From: Bacteroidales bacterium
Lineage (GTDB): Bacteria > Bacteroidota > Bacteroidia > Bacteroidales > Bacteroidaceae
Assembly (NCBI GenBank): GCA_022784065.1
Contig: JALFUO010000054.1
Location: 1 to 55,754, forward strand
Length of the DNA stretch: 55,754 nt
Direction of reading: 5' to 3'
Part shown: positions 35,333 through 42,728 of the stretch, in pieces
Numbering within the stretch: the first letter of the stretch is position 1
Layout of the letters: every line of letters begins with the position of its first letter
Position numbers and translations under genes: made by a program
The notes under the pieces: generated by a model
Told to the model about the DNA's origin: nothing
What the model saw: only the letters and a program-made list of their open reading frames with translations
Database searches by the model: none

Positions 35333-35417
35333 AAATGTCGTGCAAACGAGCGCAAAGCCGAACTCGGGCGGGCGTTTTGCAAAACGCCCCTACTGCCGAG
35401 TGCCGCCATTATGTAAA
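35333..35417. repeat. Hairpin module with an embedded GGGCGTTTTGCAAAACGCCC palindrome
   Basis: Outer arms AAATGTCGTGCAAACGAGCG (left) and TGCCGAGTGCCGCCATTATG (right) are those of the module found at the ends of the GGCGGGCTGAAA elements. The inner loop is replaced by the palindrome GGGCGTTTTGCAAAACGCCC. A near-identical composite occurs inverted inside the 13903-14245 element. Confidence 0.82.
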
Positions 35418-35437
35418 TATCGGATTCTGGTTGAAGG

Positions 35438-35470
35438 CAGCAAAAACTCCCCGCCAAACGGCGGGGAGTT
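35438..35470 (-). terminator. Rho-independent terminator downstream of the 245-aa envelope gene
   Basis: AACTCCCCGCC/GGCGGGGAGTT (11 bp, 4-nt loop). On the minus strand it is followed by TTTGCTGCC. It lies 27 bp after the stop codon at 35497. Confidence 0.85.
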
Positions 35471-35496
35471 GAGGGACAGCGCGTTCCGAAACGCCG

Positions 35497-36234
35497 TCAG
35501 AAAATATCGAACTTCAAGCCTAATGCCAGCGAGAGCACGTCGCCGGGTTTCACGCGCTTGTTGGGGATCGACGAGATGATGTAAAGGTCGGTAGTGCCCA
35601 GTTCGTAGAAGGCCGTGACTGCCTTGGCGCGGCGGCGCAGGCGGCTCGGGATATCATAGCGAAGGCGGCCGCCGAGCCAGATGCCGATGCGCACGCGCGA
35701 GGAAAAGCCATAGTAGTTTTTCGGATACTTGTCCGGCTGCTTTCGCCAGAAGTCCTCGCCCGATATTGTGTTGAAATAGATGCCCGTCTGCAAGGGCTCG
35801 ATTACCCAGCGGCTACTCACGCGTAGGTGAAACGGCACATAGCGTTCCTTAACCGTGGCGGTGAACTTGGCGCACTCCGAGTTGTATTTCGGCACAAAGC
35901 CAAAGAGCACGTCCGTCTCCCAGGAGTCGCGCTTGCCGTAGTGCCAGCCGAAGCCCACGCTTGCCAGCCCGATGCTGCCAGCGTATTGGAAGGTGAACTG
36001 GTTGGGAATCAGTTTCGCCCATCGCCGCTGCCGCTTCTCGAGCGTGCGCTCATAGTATTCGCTCCCATAGTGCTTGCGCTTTGTCTTGACGGTTGCAGCC
36101 GTGTCGGGCGGCAGGCTGTCGGCGGGCAGCGCGTAGGCGGGCGGCACCGTGTCGGCAGCGAGGATTTCCGTGGCCGCCCCCATTGCGGGCAGCGCCGCGA
36201 ATAGGGCAAAAAGGCTAATATTCCACCACTTCAT
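35497..36234 (-). CDS. Hypothetical envelope protein with signal peptide
   Basis: A 245-residue protein I cannot assign to a named family. It has a signal peptide (MKWWNISLFALFAALPAMGAA), a Pro/Ala-rich stretch, a basic segment (KTKRKHYGSEYYERTLEKRQRRWAKLIPNQ), then alternating aromatic/hydrophobic strands (FTFQYAGSIGLASVGFGWHYGKR ... DVLSLALGLKFDIF) ending in an aromatic residue, as barrel proteins do. An outer-membrane location is likely. Its start lies inside the end of the metallophosphoesterase gene (20-bp overlap), so the two are coupled. Confidence 0.7.
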   Translation of the reverse strand: MKWWNISLFALFAALPAMGAATEILAADTVPPAYALPADSLPPDTAATVKTKRKHYGSEYYERTLEKRQRRWAKLIPNQFTFQYAGSIGLASVGFGWHYGKRDSWETDVLFGFVPKYNSECAKFTATVKERYVPFHLRVSSRWVIEPLQTGIYFNTISGEDFWRKQPDKYPKNYYGFSSRVRIGIWLGGRLRYDIPSRLRRRAKAVTAFYELGTTDLYIISSIPNKRVKPGDVLSLALGLKFDIF

Positions 36235-37036
36235 AGCTGTATCCTCCGTCGTCGTTAAGGGTAAACACTACGTATTCTCTGAATTTCGCGCTGCCGCATT
36301 CGTAATAAAGCACGCCGTCGCCGTAGAGGTCGTTCGCCTGCGTGTGATGGCCGTGGCCGCACATACAGAAGGCGAGGCCCGGAAACAGTTTGATTTTTTC
36401 CTGGAACACGTCCGACACGTTATTGTTAAACTGTTCCGACGTGGGCTGCGCGTGCATCGCCACGATGGTGCGGCGCACCGTGGAGGGCAGCGCGGCGAGG
36501 TCGGTCTTGATAAAGTTGAAATCGGGCACCGCCACCGAGTAGTCGTACTCGAAGGCGTTGGTGTTGAGGCAGAGAAAGTGCGTGTCGCCGGCGTTGAACG
36601 AGAAGTCCGGCAGGCCATACATCTTGCGAAACACGTCCGCGCCCGTGCCGAGGCAGTCGTGGTTGCCGAGCAGGCATACGTAGGGCATAGTGAGGCGTTC
36701 CAGCTCGTCCCGCATCCATTCAAACTCTTTCGTTGCGCCGAAGTCCGTGAGGTCGCCGCAGTGCACCACGAAATCCACGTCGCCCCGCGCGTTGATGGCA
36801 TCGACGCAGGCATGCGTCTCGTCGTACCACCGCTGCGTGTCGCTAATCAGCACGAAACGCAGGCTCGTGCGCCCTGCACAGTTCGCCTCTATCCGGGCCA
36901 CGTTGCGCGCATTGATGCCGGTCGCGCCGTCGAAGCGCGTGTCGTAGGGGTGGTAATCTATGACGCTGCACCCCGAGAGCAACAGTGCGAGGCCGATGGC
37001 CGTGGCCGTCATGATAAGCTTTCGGATTGTCTTCAT
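36215..37036 (-). CDS. Calcineurin-like metallophosphoesterase, lipoprotein
   Basis: A 273-residue envelope phosphoesterase. The signal ends in LLLSGC (lipobox). Metal-binding motifs occur in order: SDTQRW in place of the usual DxH, HCGDLTD, GNHDC, MHAQPTSEQ and CGHGHH. The first motif has Gln instead of His (DTQ), a common variation in some purple-acid-like and Bacteroidetes members. The substrate is not predictable. It is followed with a 20-bp overlap by the 245-residue envelope gene. Its upstream region is a long repeat-rich gap. Confidence 0.88.
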   Translation of the reverse strand: MKTIRKLIMTATAIGLALLLSGCSVIDYHPYDTRFDGATGINARNVARIEANCAGRTSLRFVLISDTQRWYDETHACVDAINARGDVDFVVHCGDLTDFGATKEFEWMRDELERLTMPYVCLLGNHDCLGTGADVFRKMYGLPDFSFNAGDTHFLCLNTNAFEYDYSVAVPDFNFIKTDLAALPSTVRRTIVAMHAQPTSEQFNNNVSDVFQEKIKLFPGLAFCMCGHGHHTQANDLYGDGVLYYECGSAKFREYVVFTLNDDGGYSYEVVEY

Positions 37037-37337
37037 TTTGATAGAGGGCGCGAGCGTGCGCCCGCGCGAAAAGTAAAGTTGCGTTTAGAATGTGATGGCA
37101 AAATTAGATATATGGAAAATATTGTGAGGAACGCTTTTCACGCATAAAGTTGCCATTTTTGCGCAAATGTCGCGGCAGCCGTCCGCGTTCCCGCCGCGTC
37201 TGCTTCCATTTACGGCCGTGTCTGCTTCCATTTCCCGCCGTGCGCATAGCGATTATCCCCGAGAAGTTTTTCCCTGTCTGCGCAGATAATTGTTAGGAGC
37301 TTGCTGATATTTTTTCCTTTCCTATAAGATGGTTTTT

Positions 37338-37417
37338 ATTACAAAGTTTGTAACGCGCGTTACAAACTTTGTAACATGTATTAGAAACTTTGTAATATGC
37401 GTTACAAACTTTGTAAT
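37338..37417. repeat. Four-unit GTTACAAA palindrome array, copy B
   Basis: Reverse orientation relative to copy A. It has four palindromes (ATTACAAAGTTTGTAAC, GTTACAAACTTTGTAAC, then TATTAGAAACTTTGTAAT with the same deviating base as copy A, then GTTACAAACTTTGTAAT) with 3-4 bp spacers. TCCTATAAGAT precedes it and TGCGCAGA follows. Confidence 0.88.
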
Positions 37418-37427
37418 AAACTTTTTC

Positions 37428-37520
37428 TGCGCAGAGAGTGAAAACTTTCAAGGGGAAAGGAAAAAATGTCTGCGCAGATAGTGAAAACTTTCAAGGAGAA
37501 AGGAAAAAATGTCTGCGCAG
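37428..37520. repeat. 43-bp tandem repeat, two copies plus a partial third
   Basis: Units begin TGCGCAGA(G/T)AGTGAAAACT and end GGAAAAAATGTC. Starts at 37428, 37471 and 37514 show an exact 43-bp period. The same sequence flanks array copy A once, so the duplication is local to copy B. Confidence 0.9.
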
Positions 37521-37560
37521 AGCGGTAAAAATAATTCATATAAAACCAACGTTTGTGCAA

Positions 37561-37600
37561 GGCTCGGCAGAGTCCAAGCGAGCTTGGACTCTGCCGAGCC
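37561..37600. repeat. Near-perfect 40-bp palindrome
   Basis: The left arm GGCTCGGCAGAGTCCAAGC and its exact reverse complement are separated by GA (19+2+19 bp). The sequence CTTGGACT.TGCCGAGC is shared with the module in the 13903-14245 element, so it looks like a streamlined version of the same module. Confidence 0.88.
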
Positions 37601-37708
37601 GCCGCCAAAGGTGCATTTTATATAGACCAATTGGTTGAATTGTGCGTTAAGTGCCTATTGCAAAAGGCGGTACATGCGCCGTGTTCACTGTGCTGGTTGC
37701 ACAAGTGG

Positions 37709-38105
37709 GGCGGGCTGAAATGCCGTGCAAACGAGGGCAATAGAGCTTGCTCGTATTGCCGAGTGCAGCCGACATTATGCAAAGCCCAAATGTTGCACAT
37801 AGCCCCGGGCAACGCCCGGGGGAGCGATGTTGCATTGATTAAAGTGTTGCGCTCTGTAAGAGCAGCCTGCATTATGAGGGGCAACGCCCCGTGTGGCGTT
37901 AAGGGCATTAATGGGTTACGCGCTTTCGGCGCGTGGCATTTTTGTGCCGTCGGCGCAAAAATGCCGATTGTATCAATCGCTGCCTTCGTTTCCCCAGGGC
38001 GTTGCCCTGGGCTATTGGCAACAACTGGGCTTTTCATAATGTCGGCTGCACTCGGCAATTTGAGCAAGCTCAATTGCCCTCGTTTGCACGACATTTCAGC
38101 CCGCC
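37709..38105. repeat. GGCGGGCTGAAA inverted-repeat element, copy B
   Basis: A 397-bp element, the longest of the three. Both ends carry the hairpin module (GGCGGGCTGAAATG(C/T)CGTGC ... GCAGCCGACATTATG) in inverted orientation, giving terminal arms of about 80 bp. The interior follows copy C (TGTTGCATTGATTAAAGTG, GGGGCAACGCCCCGTGTGGC, GGTTACGCGCTTTCGGCGCG). About 38 bp of left flank (TACATGCGCCGTGTTCACTG...) is also shared with copy C, so the conserved unit begins near 37671. Confidence 0.9.
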
Positions 38106-38198
38106 TCAATTAAAGTCCCTGCGGCACACCCTAGCCGTGCAGTCTGATTATCTGCGCCCCTACTCGTGGGACCTTATTTTTTTGAACTTTCACACATT

Positions 38199-38237
38199 GA
38201 AAGCCCCAACGCAGAGGCAAATTGCGTTGGGGCTTTC
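38199..38237 (-). terminator. Strong hairpin after the small-protein gene
   Basis: A perfect 15-bp stem GAAAGCCCCAACGCA/TGCGTTGGGGCTTTC with a 9-nt loop, 33 bp past the stop of the 56-aa gene on the minus strand. The U-run is poor (AATGTGTGAAAG), so function as an intrinsic terminator is likely but not certain. Confidence 0.65.
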
Positions 38238-38269
38238 TTCCACTTTTAAAAATCTACCGGGCTGTGGCT

Positions 38270-38440
38270 TTATTCCCAGTAGCCGTCTGGTTCGTTCCAA
38301 TCGGAGCCGCTCCATTCTTTTTCGTTAGAGAGTTGCTCGCTGCCGGACTCTGTTCCGATTTGAAGAGAATCGGCTATCATCCCTTCTGTTTCGACATGCA
38401 CAACGGTCATGTCGGGAGAAATATATTTTTTCTTGTTCAT
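38270..38440 (-). CDS. Small protein of 56 residues downstream of the secreted T9SS-type protein
   Basis: Absent from the ORF track because of its size. From the ATG at 38438-38440 it reads MNKKKYISPDMTVVHVETEG, then MIADSLQIGTESGSEQ and an acidic tryptophan-containing end (WNEPDGYWE). The KYISP..TVV.VE.E.MIA pattern is one I associate with a large group of small Bacteroidales proteins of unknown function that start K.Y.SP. It has no signal peptide. It begins 36 bp after the 963-residue gene's stop codon and is followed by a strong hairpin, so it is probably the last gene of that transcript. Confidence 0.75.
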   Translation of the reverse strand: MNKKKYISPDMTVVHVETEGMIADSLQIGTESGSEQLSNEKEWSGSDWNEPDGYWE

Positions 38441-38476
38441 ACTGTTCTATTGTTAGCTGATGATTAGTCGATTGGT

Positions 38477-41368
38477 TTATTTCAAGATGACTTTCTTGCC
38501 GTTCACGATGTAAAGGCCCTTCTGTGCCTTGTTCACGCGACGGCCGCTGAGGTCGTAGATCGCCTGCGTTCCCGGCGTTTCGGTTTCGAGCGCATTGATT
38601 CCGGTCGTGGTGCCGTCTTCTTCAAAGAGGAAGCCGCGCACGGGGTTCGTGCCCGTAGTCATGTAAGCCTTGAAGCCGTTGAGGTTCGTGCCGTTGTAAG
38701 GATAGAAACCGATACCCGTTGCGGGGTTGTTTTGCAGCGTGTAGGGGTTGGTTATGCCGGAGGCAACCACGGTGTTCACCTGGCCAGAGAGCGCATTGAC
38801 TTCAATGGGATCCACGTCGGCGGCGGTGGCGAAGCTAAGGCTGCCTGCCGTTTTCACGGCATCGGTATATTTCAGTACCACAGCCGTGCCGGCGGGTATC
38901 GTGCCGCTCACGGGGTTGAGGTGGAGATATTCGCCGTTGATAGTGCCCGTATAAACATCCACGCCTTCAGCGGGAACGGCAAGGGCAACGGGCGTGAAGA
39001 GCGTGCCGTAGTTCACGGCGGAGCTAACGTTTACGGGCAGGGAGGTCACTTCCTCGATTTCCCAGTCGTAGCCTGTGTCACCTACTGCGGGTGCAGAACC
39101 GCCGGCATCGAGTTTGCTTTCACCATTTTCACCATAGATATAGCGCGAACCGCAGCTGATGTGATAGCGGGGAGCGGGAGCGCCCTGACCATCGGTAAAT
39201 GCCACAGTATTGCCTGTGCCGCCCACAGCTTGGAAGCCGTAATTTCCAGCGCCGCTGAAGTTTTGGGTAAAGAGACCATTGGAGTAAGCCACGAGCTTGC
39301 TCTCATTGTCAAGGTAGAAAATCGTAGTGGCGTCAGTGCCTTCGGTCGACATCGTCATTCTGTGGTCGGTGCCCGTGGTTGTGTTCAGCGTGGAGCACAG
39401 ATACTTTGTGCCATTCTTGAAACGATAGAACTTGTCGCGCGCGGGCTGGTTGATAGTAAAGGTGGCCGCGTTTAAAGCAGTTGCAATATCTTTATTTTCA
39501 TTGATGGTTTGCACAGCGGTTTCGTTCGTGATTCCGTTATAGAAAGTGTTAAGGTCATTCACCGAGGTAACATACCCTTCAATGTTTGCAGAGTACTTGT
39601 TCAAACCCTCTCCTACGTATTCAAAGCCATTGTTCAGAACTGCCAATTTTTCTTTCAGAGCGATAGTCGCTTCTGCAAAATCCTTGACTGCGTCGGCATC
39701 TGCGAAATCGCCGGCTTCCTCAATCTGCAGCCGGTTGCCGTCGTCGGCGTTGTTCCAACCCGTCACGGCATTACCCGTGCTCACGTTGTTGTTTTCTTCA
39801 TCTAAATAGCCCGTCGAGATGTTGAGCATTTCCGAGCCCTTGAATTTGATAAAGAAATATCCCTCAATATCTGATTTTTCGACTGTCACGTAATCGGTAG
39901 GCTTATGCACAGGTGCAGCTTTATAGGAAGTCGATTCTGTGATAAATTTCCGCAGTCCCACGCTGTACAAATAAGTATTGCCGTTGCTGAGGGTGACGAA
40001 GGCAAACTGCTGGGCAGTGTTGTTGGGGTCGATTGCGATGTCCTTGTGCACGGCGTTGCCGAGTGTGCCGCCGCACGCGTCGAGGAAGTCCACACCGGTG
40101 GGAGCGTAGAGTGCGCCGCGGGCAACTTCCTTAGGCTTGACCGTGTAAACCTTGGTTGCGAGTATTGGCAGTTCTTCGGGCGTGGACTCTACATAAGTAA
40201 AGACTATTGTCGATCCGTCGTCACCAACCGATGATGAGCTATTCCAAAAACCGAGTTTGCTGCTTCGACTATTCATGTACCACGTGCCCGTGTTGCCTTG
40301 GCGCAGCCAAAAGCCTGTGGTGGGGTGAGCACCGATAGACCATTTGCCATTAGGAGAAGCCTCGGTGGGAATGGGGTCGGTATCGGAGCTTACAGGGTTA
40401 TTGTCATAAACCACTTTTCCGGCACCGACAGCCTTATTATATATATTCAGGCCTTCAAGTACAGGGTCGCCCGTAAAGGCGAAAAGATATGGGGCAGAAT
40501 TGTCGGACGACGCTGCCGATGCATCAAAATAATCATTGGCGCTGTTGTAAGCGGCAAATTTTGTCTTAAGCGTAAACTTATACCACTTTGTGCCCGCAAC
40601 AAACTTTCCTCCCGAAATCGCACCCGGCACAATGGGGAAACTGGACGACAGAGCGACATTAACGTCAAAGGTTTCGGCAGCCGAAACTGTGCCTGTGGGG
40701 AAATCGAAATCAAGCAGCGAGGGGTCTACGTAGGAAGAGAGCAGGCTGCCGACAGGCTTTGTTTGTGGATAGCTGTCACCGACGGCGAGGTTGAACGTTT
40801 CCGAGCCGATTTGAGTATCGTTGTATTTGTAGTTATAGGTAATCGCCACAGTGGAGATTACTTCGATATTGGCCTCGTAAATATGCATTGTGCGGGAACC
40901 TGAAACTCCGCCGCTCCATGTGCAGAGGCTTTTGCCAGACCAACCTGCGTCGATATACTGGTTAGATGCGTTTTTTAAGCCCACGCCCGTGCCCGACACG
41001 TCGAGCGTAATACTTGTGCCTGCATCGGTGAGCGTTACTCTACCGTCGTTGCCTGTGCTTTCAAACGTCAACTGCTTGTTTGTCTTGGCATTGGTGATTT
41101 TCCACTTATCGCCTTCTTGCGTGAAGAGCCACACGAACCTCATGCCGTCAGCGCCAGTGGTGTAAGCAGTCTCGGCCGAAGCCGCCCCTGTTGCGCTGGC
41201 GCATAAATAAGCATTTTGACTGGCCTGCCCTTGGGTCTTGATTACATACTTGCTTCCACTCACGGGTGAAGTGATGGCCGTAGACCCTATGCCTGAAAGC
41301 GTTTCGGTCTGCGCCGCTCCTCCCAGCACGCCGCAAAGCGCGCATAAAAAGAGAAAGAACTTTTTCAT
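38477..41368 (-). CDS. Large secreted protein with Por/T9SS-like C-terminal tail
   Basis: A 963-residue exported protein: signal peptide MKKFFLFLCALCGVLGGAAQ, a long mostly beta body rich in Thr, Gly, Asn and Ser, and a C-terminal IYDLSGRRVNKAQKGLYIVN segment typical of Prevotella-type sorting tails. Several segments resemble one another (YVIKTQGQASQNAYLCA; FAFVTLSNGNTYLYSVGLRKF; FYRFKNGTKYLCSTLN), suggesting repeated lectin-like or ricin-like units. That is inference from shape only. No catalytic motif was seen. It has its own exact promoter and is followed by the 56-residue gene. Confidence 0.8.
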   Translation of the reverse strand: MKKFFLFLCALCGVLGGAAQTETLSGIGSTAITSPVSGSKYVIKTQGQASQNAYLCASATGAASAETAYTTGADGMRFVWLFTQEGDKWKITNAKTNKQLTFESTGNDGRVTLTDAGTSITLDVSGTGVGLKNASNQYIDAGWSGKSLCTWSGGVSGSRTMHIYEANIEVISTVAITYNYKYNDTQIGSETFNLAVGDSYPQTKPVGSLLSSYVDPSLLDFDFPTGTVSAAETFDVNVALSSSFPIVPGAISGGKFVAGTKWYKFTLKTKFAAYNSANDYFDASAASSDNSAPYLFAFTGDPVLEGLNIYNKAVGAGKVVYDNNPVSSDTDPIPTEASPNGKWSIGAHPTTGFWLRQGNTGTWYMNSRSSKLGFWNSSSSVGDDGSTIVFTYVESTPEELPILATKVYTVKPKEVARGALYAPTGVDFLDACGGTLGNAVHKDIAIDPNNTAQQFAFVTLSNGNTYLYSVGLRKFITESTSYKAAPVHKPTDYVTVEKSDIEGYFFIKFKGSEMLNISTGYLDEENNNVSTGNAVTGWNNADDGNRLQIEEAGDFADADAVKDFAEATIALKEKLAVLNNGFEYVGEGLNKYSANIEGYVTSVNDLNTFYNGITNETAVQTINENKDIATALNAATFTINQPARDKFYRFKNGTKYLCSTLNTTTGTDHRMTMSTEGTDATTIFYLDNESKLVAYSNGLFTQNFSGAGNYGFQAVGGTGNTVAFTDGQGAPAPRYHISCGSRYIYGENGESKLDAGGSAPAVGDTGYDWEIEEVTSLPVNVSSAVNYGTLFTPVALAVPAEGVDVYTGTINGEYLHLNPVSGTIPAGTAVVLKYTDAVKTAGSLSFATAADVDPIEVNALSGQVNTVVASGITNPYTLQNNPATGIGFYPYNGTNLNGFKAYMTTGTNPVRGFLFEEDGTTTGINALETETPGTQAIYDLSGRRVNKAQKGLYIVNGKKVILK

Positions 41369-41424
41369 GGTTTTTGATGAAATGATTTAAAGATATAAAG
41401 AATGTTATAACAATTATTACGGGG

Positions 41425-41456
41425 CAAAAGTACAACTTAAATAAGAAACTGGCAAA
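41425..41456 (-). promoter_or_regulatory. Bacteroidetes-type promoter of the 963-aa secreted protein gene
   Basis: On the minus strand TTTG, 20 nt and TACTTTTG, 57 bp upstream of the ATG. A second TAATTTTG lies about 45 bp further upstream. Confidence 0.8.
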
Positions 41457-41775
41457 AATTATTGGCAAAATTATAATGCAACCCAATTTATTCCACTATT
41501 GACAAAAGAAAAATTATGCAGGCAGATGGACGCAACTAACTTATATAATGGTTGGGGCGGGCTTGGTGTGGGTTAGGGCGTACATGATTTTGACAAGTTC
41601 GCGTGCTCTTTCCACAGTAATGTATGATTGCGTTAGGCCGCGCCTTGGGTAAGACCGAAATATGTTTCCTCGCGCGCGCGTTACGCATTATTTTCCCCGA
41701 AAAACCATTCAACCCAGCACTAATTCGCATAACCTCCTGTAATCAAATGGGTTGCAAGTGTATGGTTTGCACCTC

Positions 41776-41802
41776 AAACCCGTCACTTATGACGGGTTTT
41801 TC
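41776..41802 (+). terminator. Orphan intrinsic-terminator hairpin
   Basis: AAACCCGTC/GACGGGTTT with a 6-nt loop, then TTCTTG on the plus strand. No gene on the plus strand ends here within 300 bp that I can support. It may belong to an unrecognised RNA or be part of the flanking repeat region. Confidence 0.55.
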
Positions 41803-41843
41803 TTGTACATGCGCCGTGTTCACTGTGCTGGCTGCACAAGTGT

Positions 41844-42174
41844 GGCGGGCTGAAAGCCCAATTGCTGCACTCAGCCCAGGGCAGCGCCCTGGGTCAACGA
41901 TGTTGCATTGATTAAAGTGTCGCGCTCTGTAAGAGCAACCTGCTTTATGAGGGGCAACGCCCCGTGTGGCGTTAAGGGCGTAATGGGTTACGCGCTTTCG
42001 GCGCGTGGCATTTTTGCGCCGATGCAAAAATGCCGAATGTATCAATCGCGGCCTACGTTCCCCCAGGGCGCTGCCCTGGGCTATGGGCAACATTTGGGCT
42101 TTGCATAATGTCGGCTGCACTCGGCAATACGAGCAAGCTCAATTGCCCTCGTTTGCACGGCATTTCAGCCCGCC
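41844..42174. repeat. GGCGGGCTGAAA inverted-repeat element, copy C
   Basis: A 331-bp element. It starts GGCGGGCTGAAAGCCCAATT and ends with the hairpin module and CATTTCAGCCCGCC. Copy A (reversed) aligns along its length, except that copy A carries the module internally instead of at the right end. The left flank, GTACATGCGCCGTGTTCACT and on, is shared with copy B. No ORF is credible in it. Confidence 0.9.
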
Positions 42175-42284
42175 CCAATCATTTACCGGGCGTTTGTGCA
42201 AATTTGTTCGTATACATGCTCCTTTTCTTGACATTTTCTTTGACATTTTCGGATGCGCTCGGCATAGCCCGTTCCAAGCATCAC

Positions 42285-42368
42285 TATCCGCAAGATAATT
42301 TTCATTATCCGCAAGATATTTTTCATTATCCGCAAGATAATTTTCATTATCCGCAAGATAATTTTTCC
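42285..42368. repeat. 21-bp tandem repeat, four copies
   Basis: Unit TATCCGCAAGATAATTTTCA repeats with an exact 21-bp period (unit starts at 42285, 42306, 42327 and 42348). Each unit contains a TATC...GATA dyad. It joins element copy C to the GTTACAAA array copy C. Confidence 0.92.
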
Positions 42369-42388
42369 GCTCATATAAGGTAGTTTTT

Positions 42389-42468
42389 GTTACAAACTTT
42401 GTAACATATATTACAAACTTGCTAACATGCGTTACAAAGTTTGTAACATGTATTAGAAACTTTGTAAC
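42389..42468. repeat. Four-unit GTTACAAA palindrome array, copy C
   Basis: Palindromes GTTACAAACTTTGTAAC, TATTACAAACTTGCTAAC, GTTACAAAGTTTGTAAC and TATTAGAAACTTTGTAAC with 3-4 bp spacers. It is in the same orientation as copy B and is likewise followed by TGCGCAGA. Confidence 0.88.
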
Positions 42469-42587
42469 AAACTTTCTCTGCGCAGATGGTGAAAAATAGT
42501 CAGGAGCAAATAAAAAATATCTCCGTGAAAGGAAATTATTTCACGGAGATAATGCGAACGGTGTGCTATGAAAATTGAACGAAAATG

Positions 42588-42693
42588 GAGGCGTTTTCAA
42601 AACGCCCATACTCGGATGAGCAGGGGCGTTAAGTGCCTTCCAGGCACTTGACACTAATGCATAAGTTATTGTTCGGTAGTGTCAAGTGCCTGG
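42588..42693. repeat. Palindrome cluster downstream of the GH89 gene
   Basis: It contains GGCGTTTTCAAAACGCC (about 42590), AAGTGCCTTCCAGGCACTT (42631-42649) and a perfect 17-bp inverted repeat CCAGGCACTTGACACTA (42640-42656) whose complement is at 42677-42693 with a 20-nt loop. The last could act as a terminator for the GH89 gene on the minus strand, but there is no U-run next to it. Confidence 0.8.
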
Positions 42694-42728
42694 TTTACTT
42701 GTTTACTGGACCATTATTATCATCACTA

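Noticed and set aside
37338-37417. CRISPR array
   Set aside because: Units are 17-bp palindromes with 3-4 bp gaps rather than 24-37 bp repeats with unique spacers, and no cas gene is present.
37553-38113. 186-residue plus-strand ORF and its antisense ORFs in the repeat region
   Set aside because: The translations consist of repeat-derived words (NAPCGVKG, PGRCPGLLATTG) that also appear in all three repeat copies in several frames. Not a gene.
41580-41800. Degraded integrase or tRNA attachment site near an orphan terminator
   Set aside because: A terminator-like hairpin and GGGTTGCAAG-type words suggested an att region, but no tRNA, integrase fragment or duplicated end was found.
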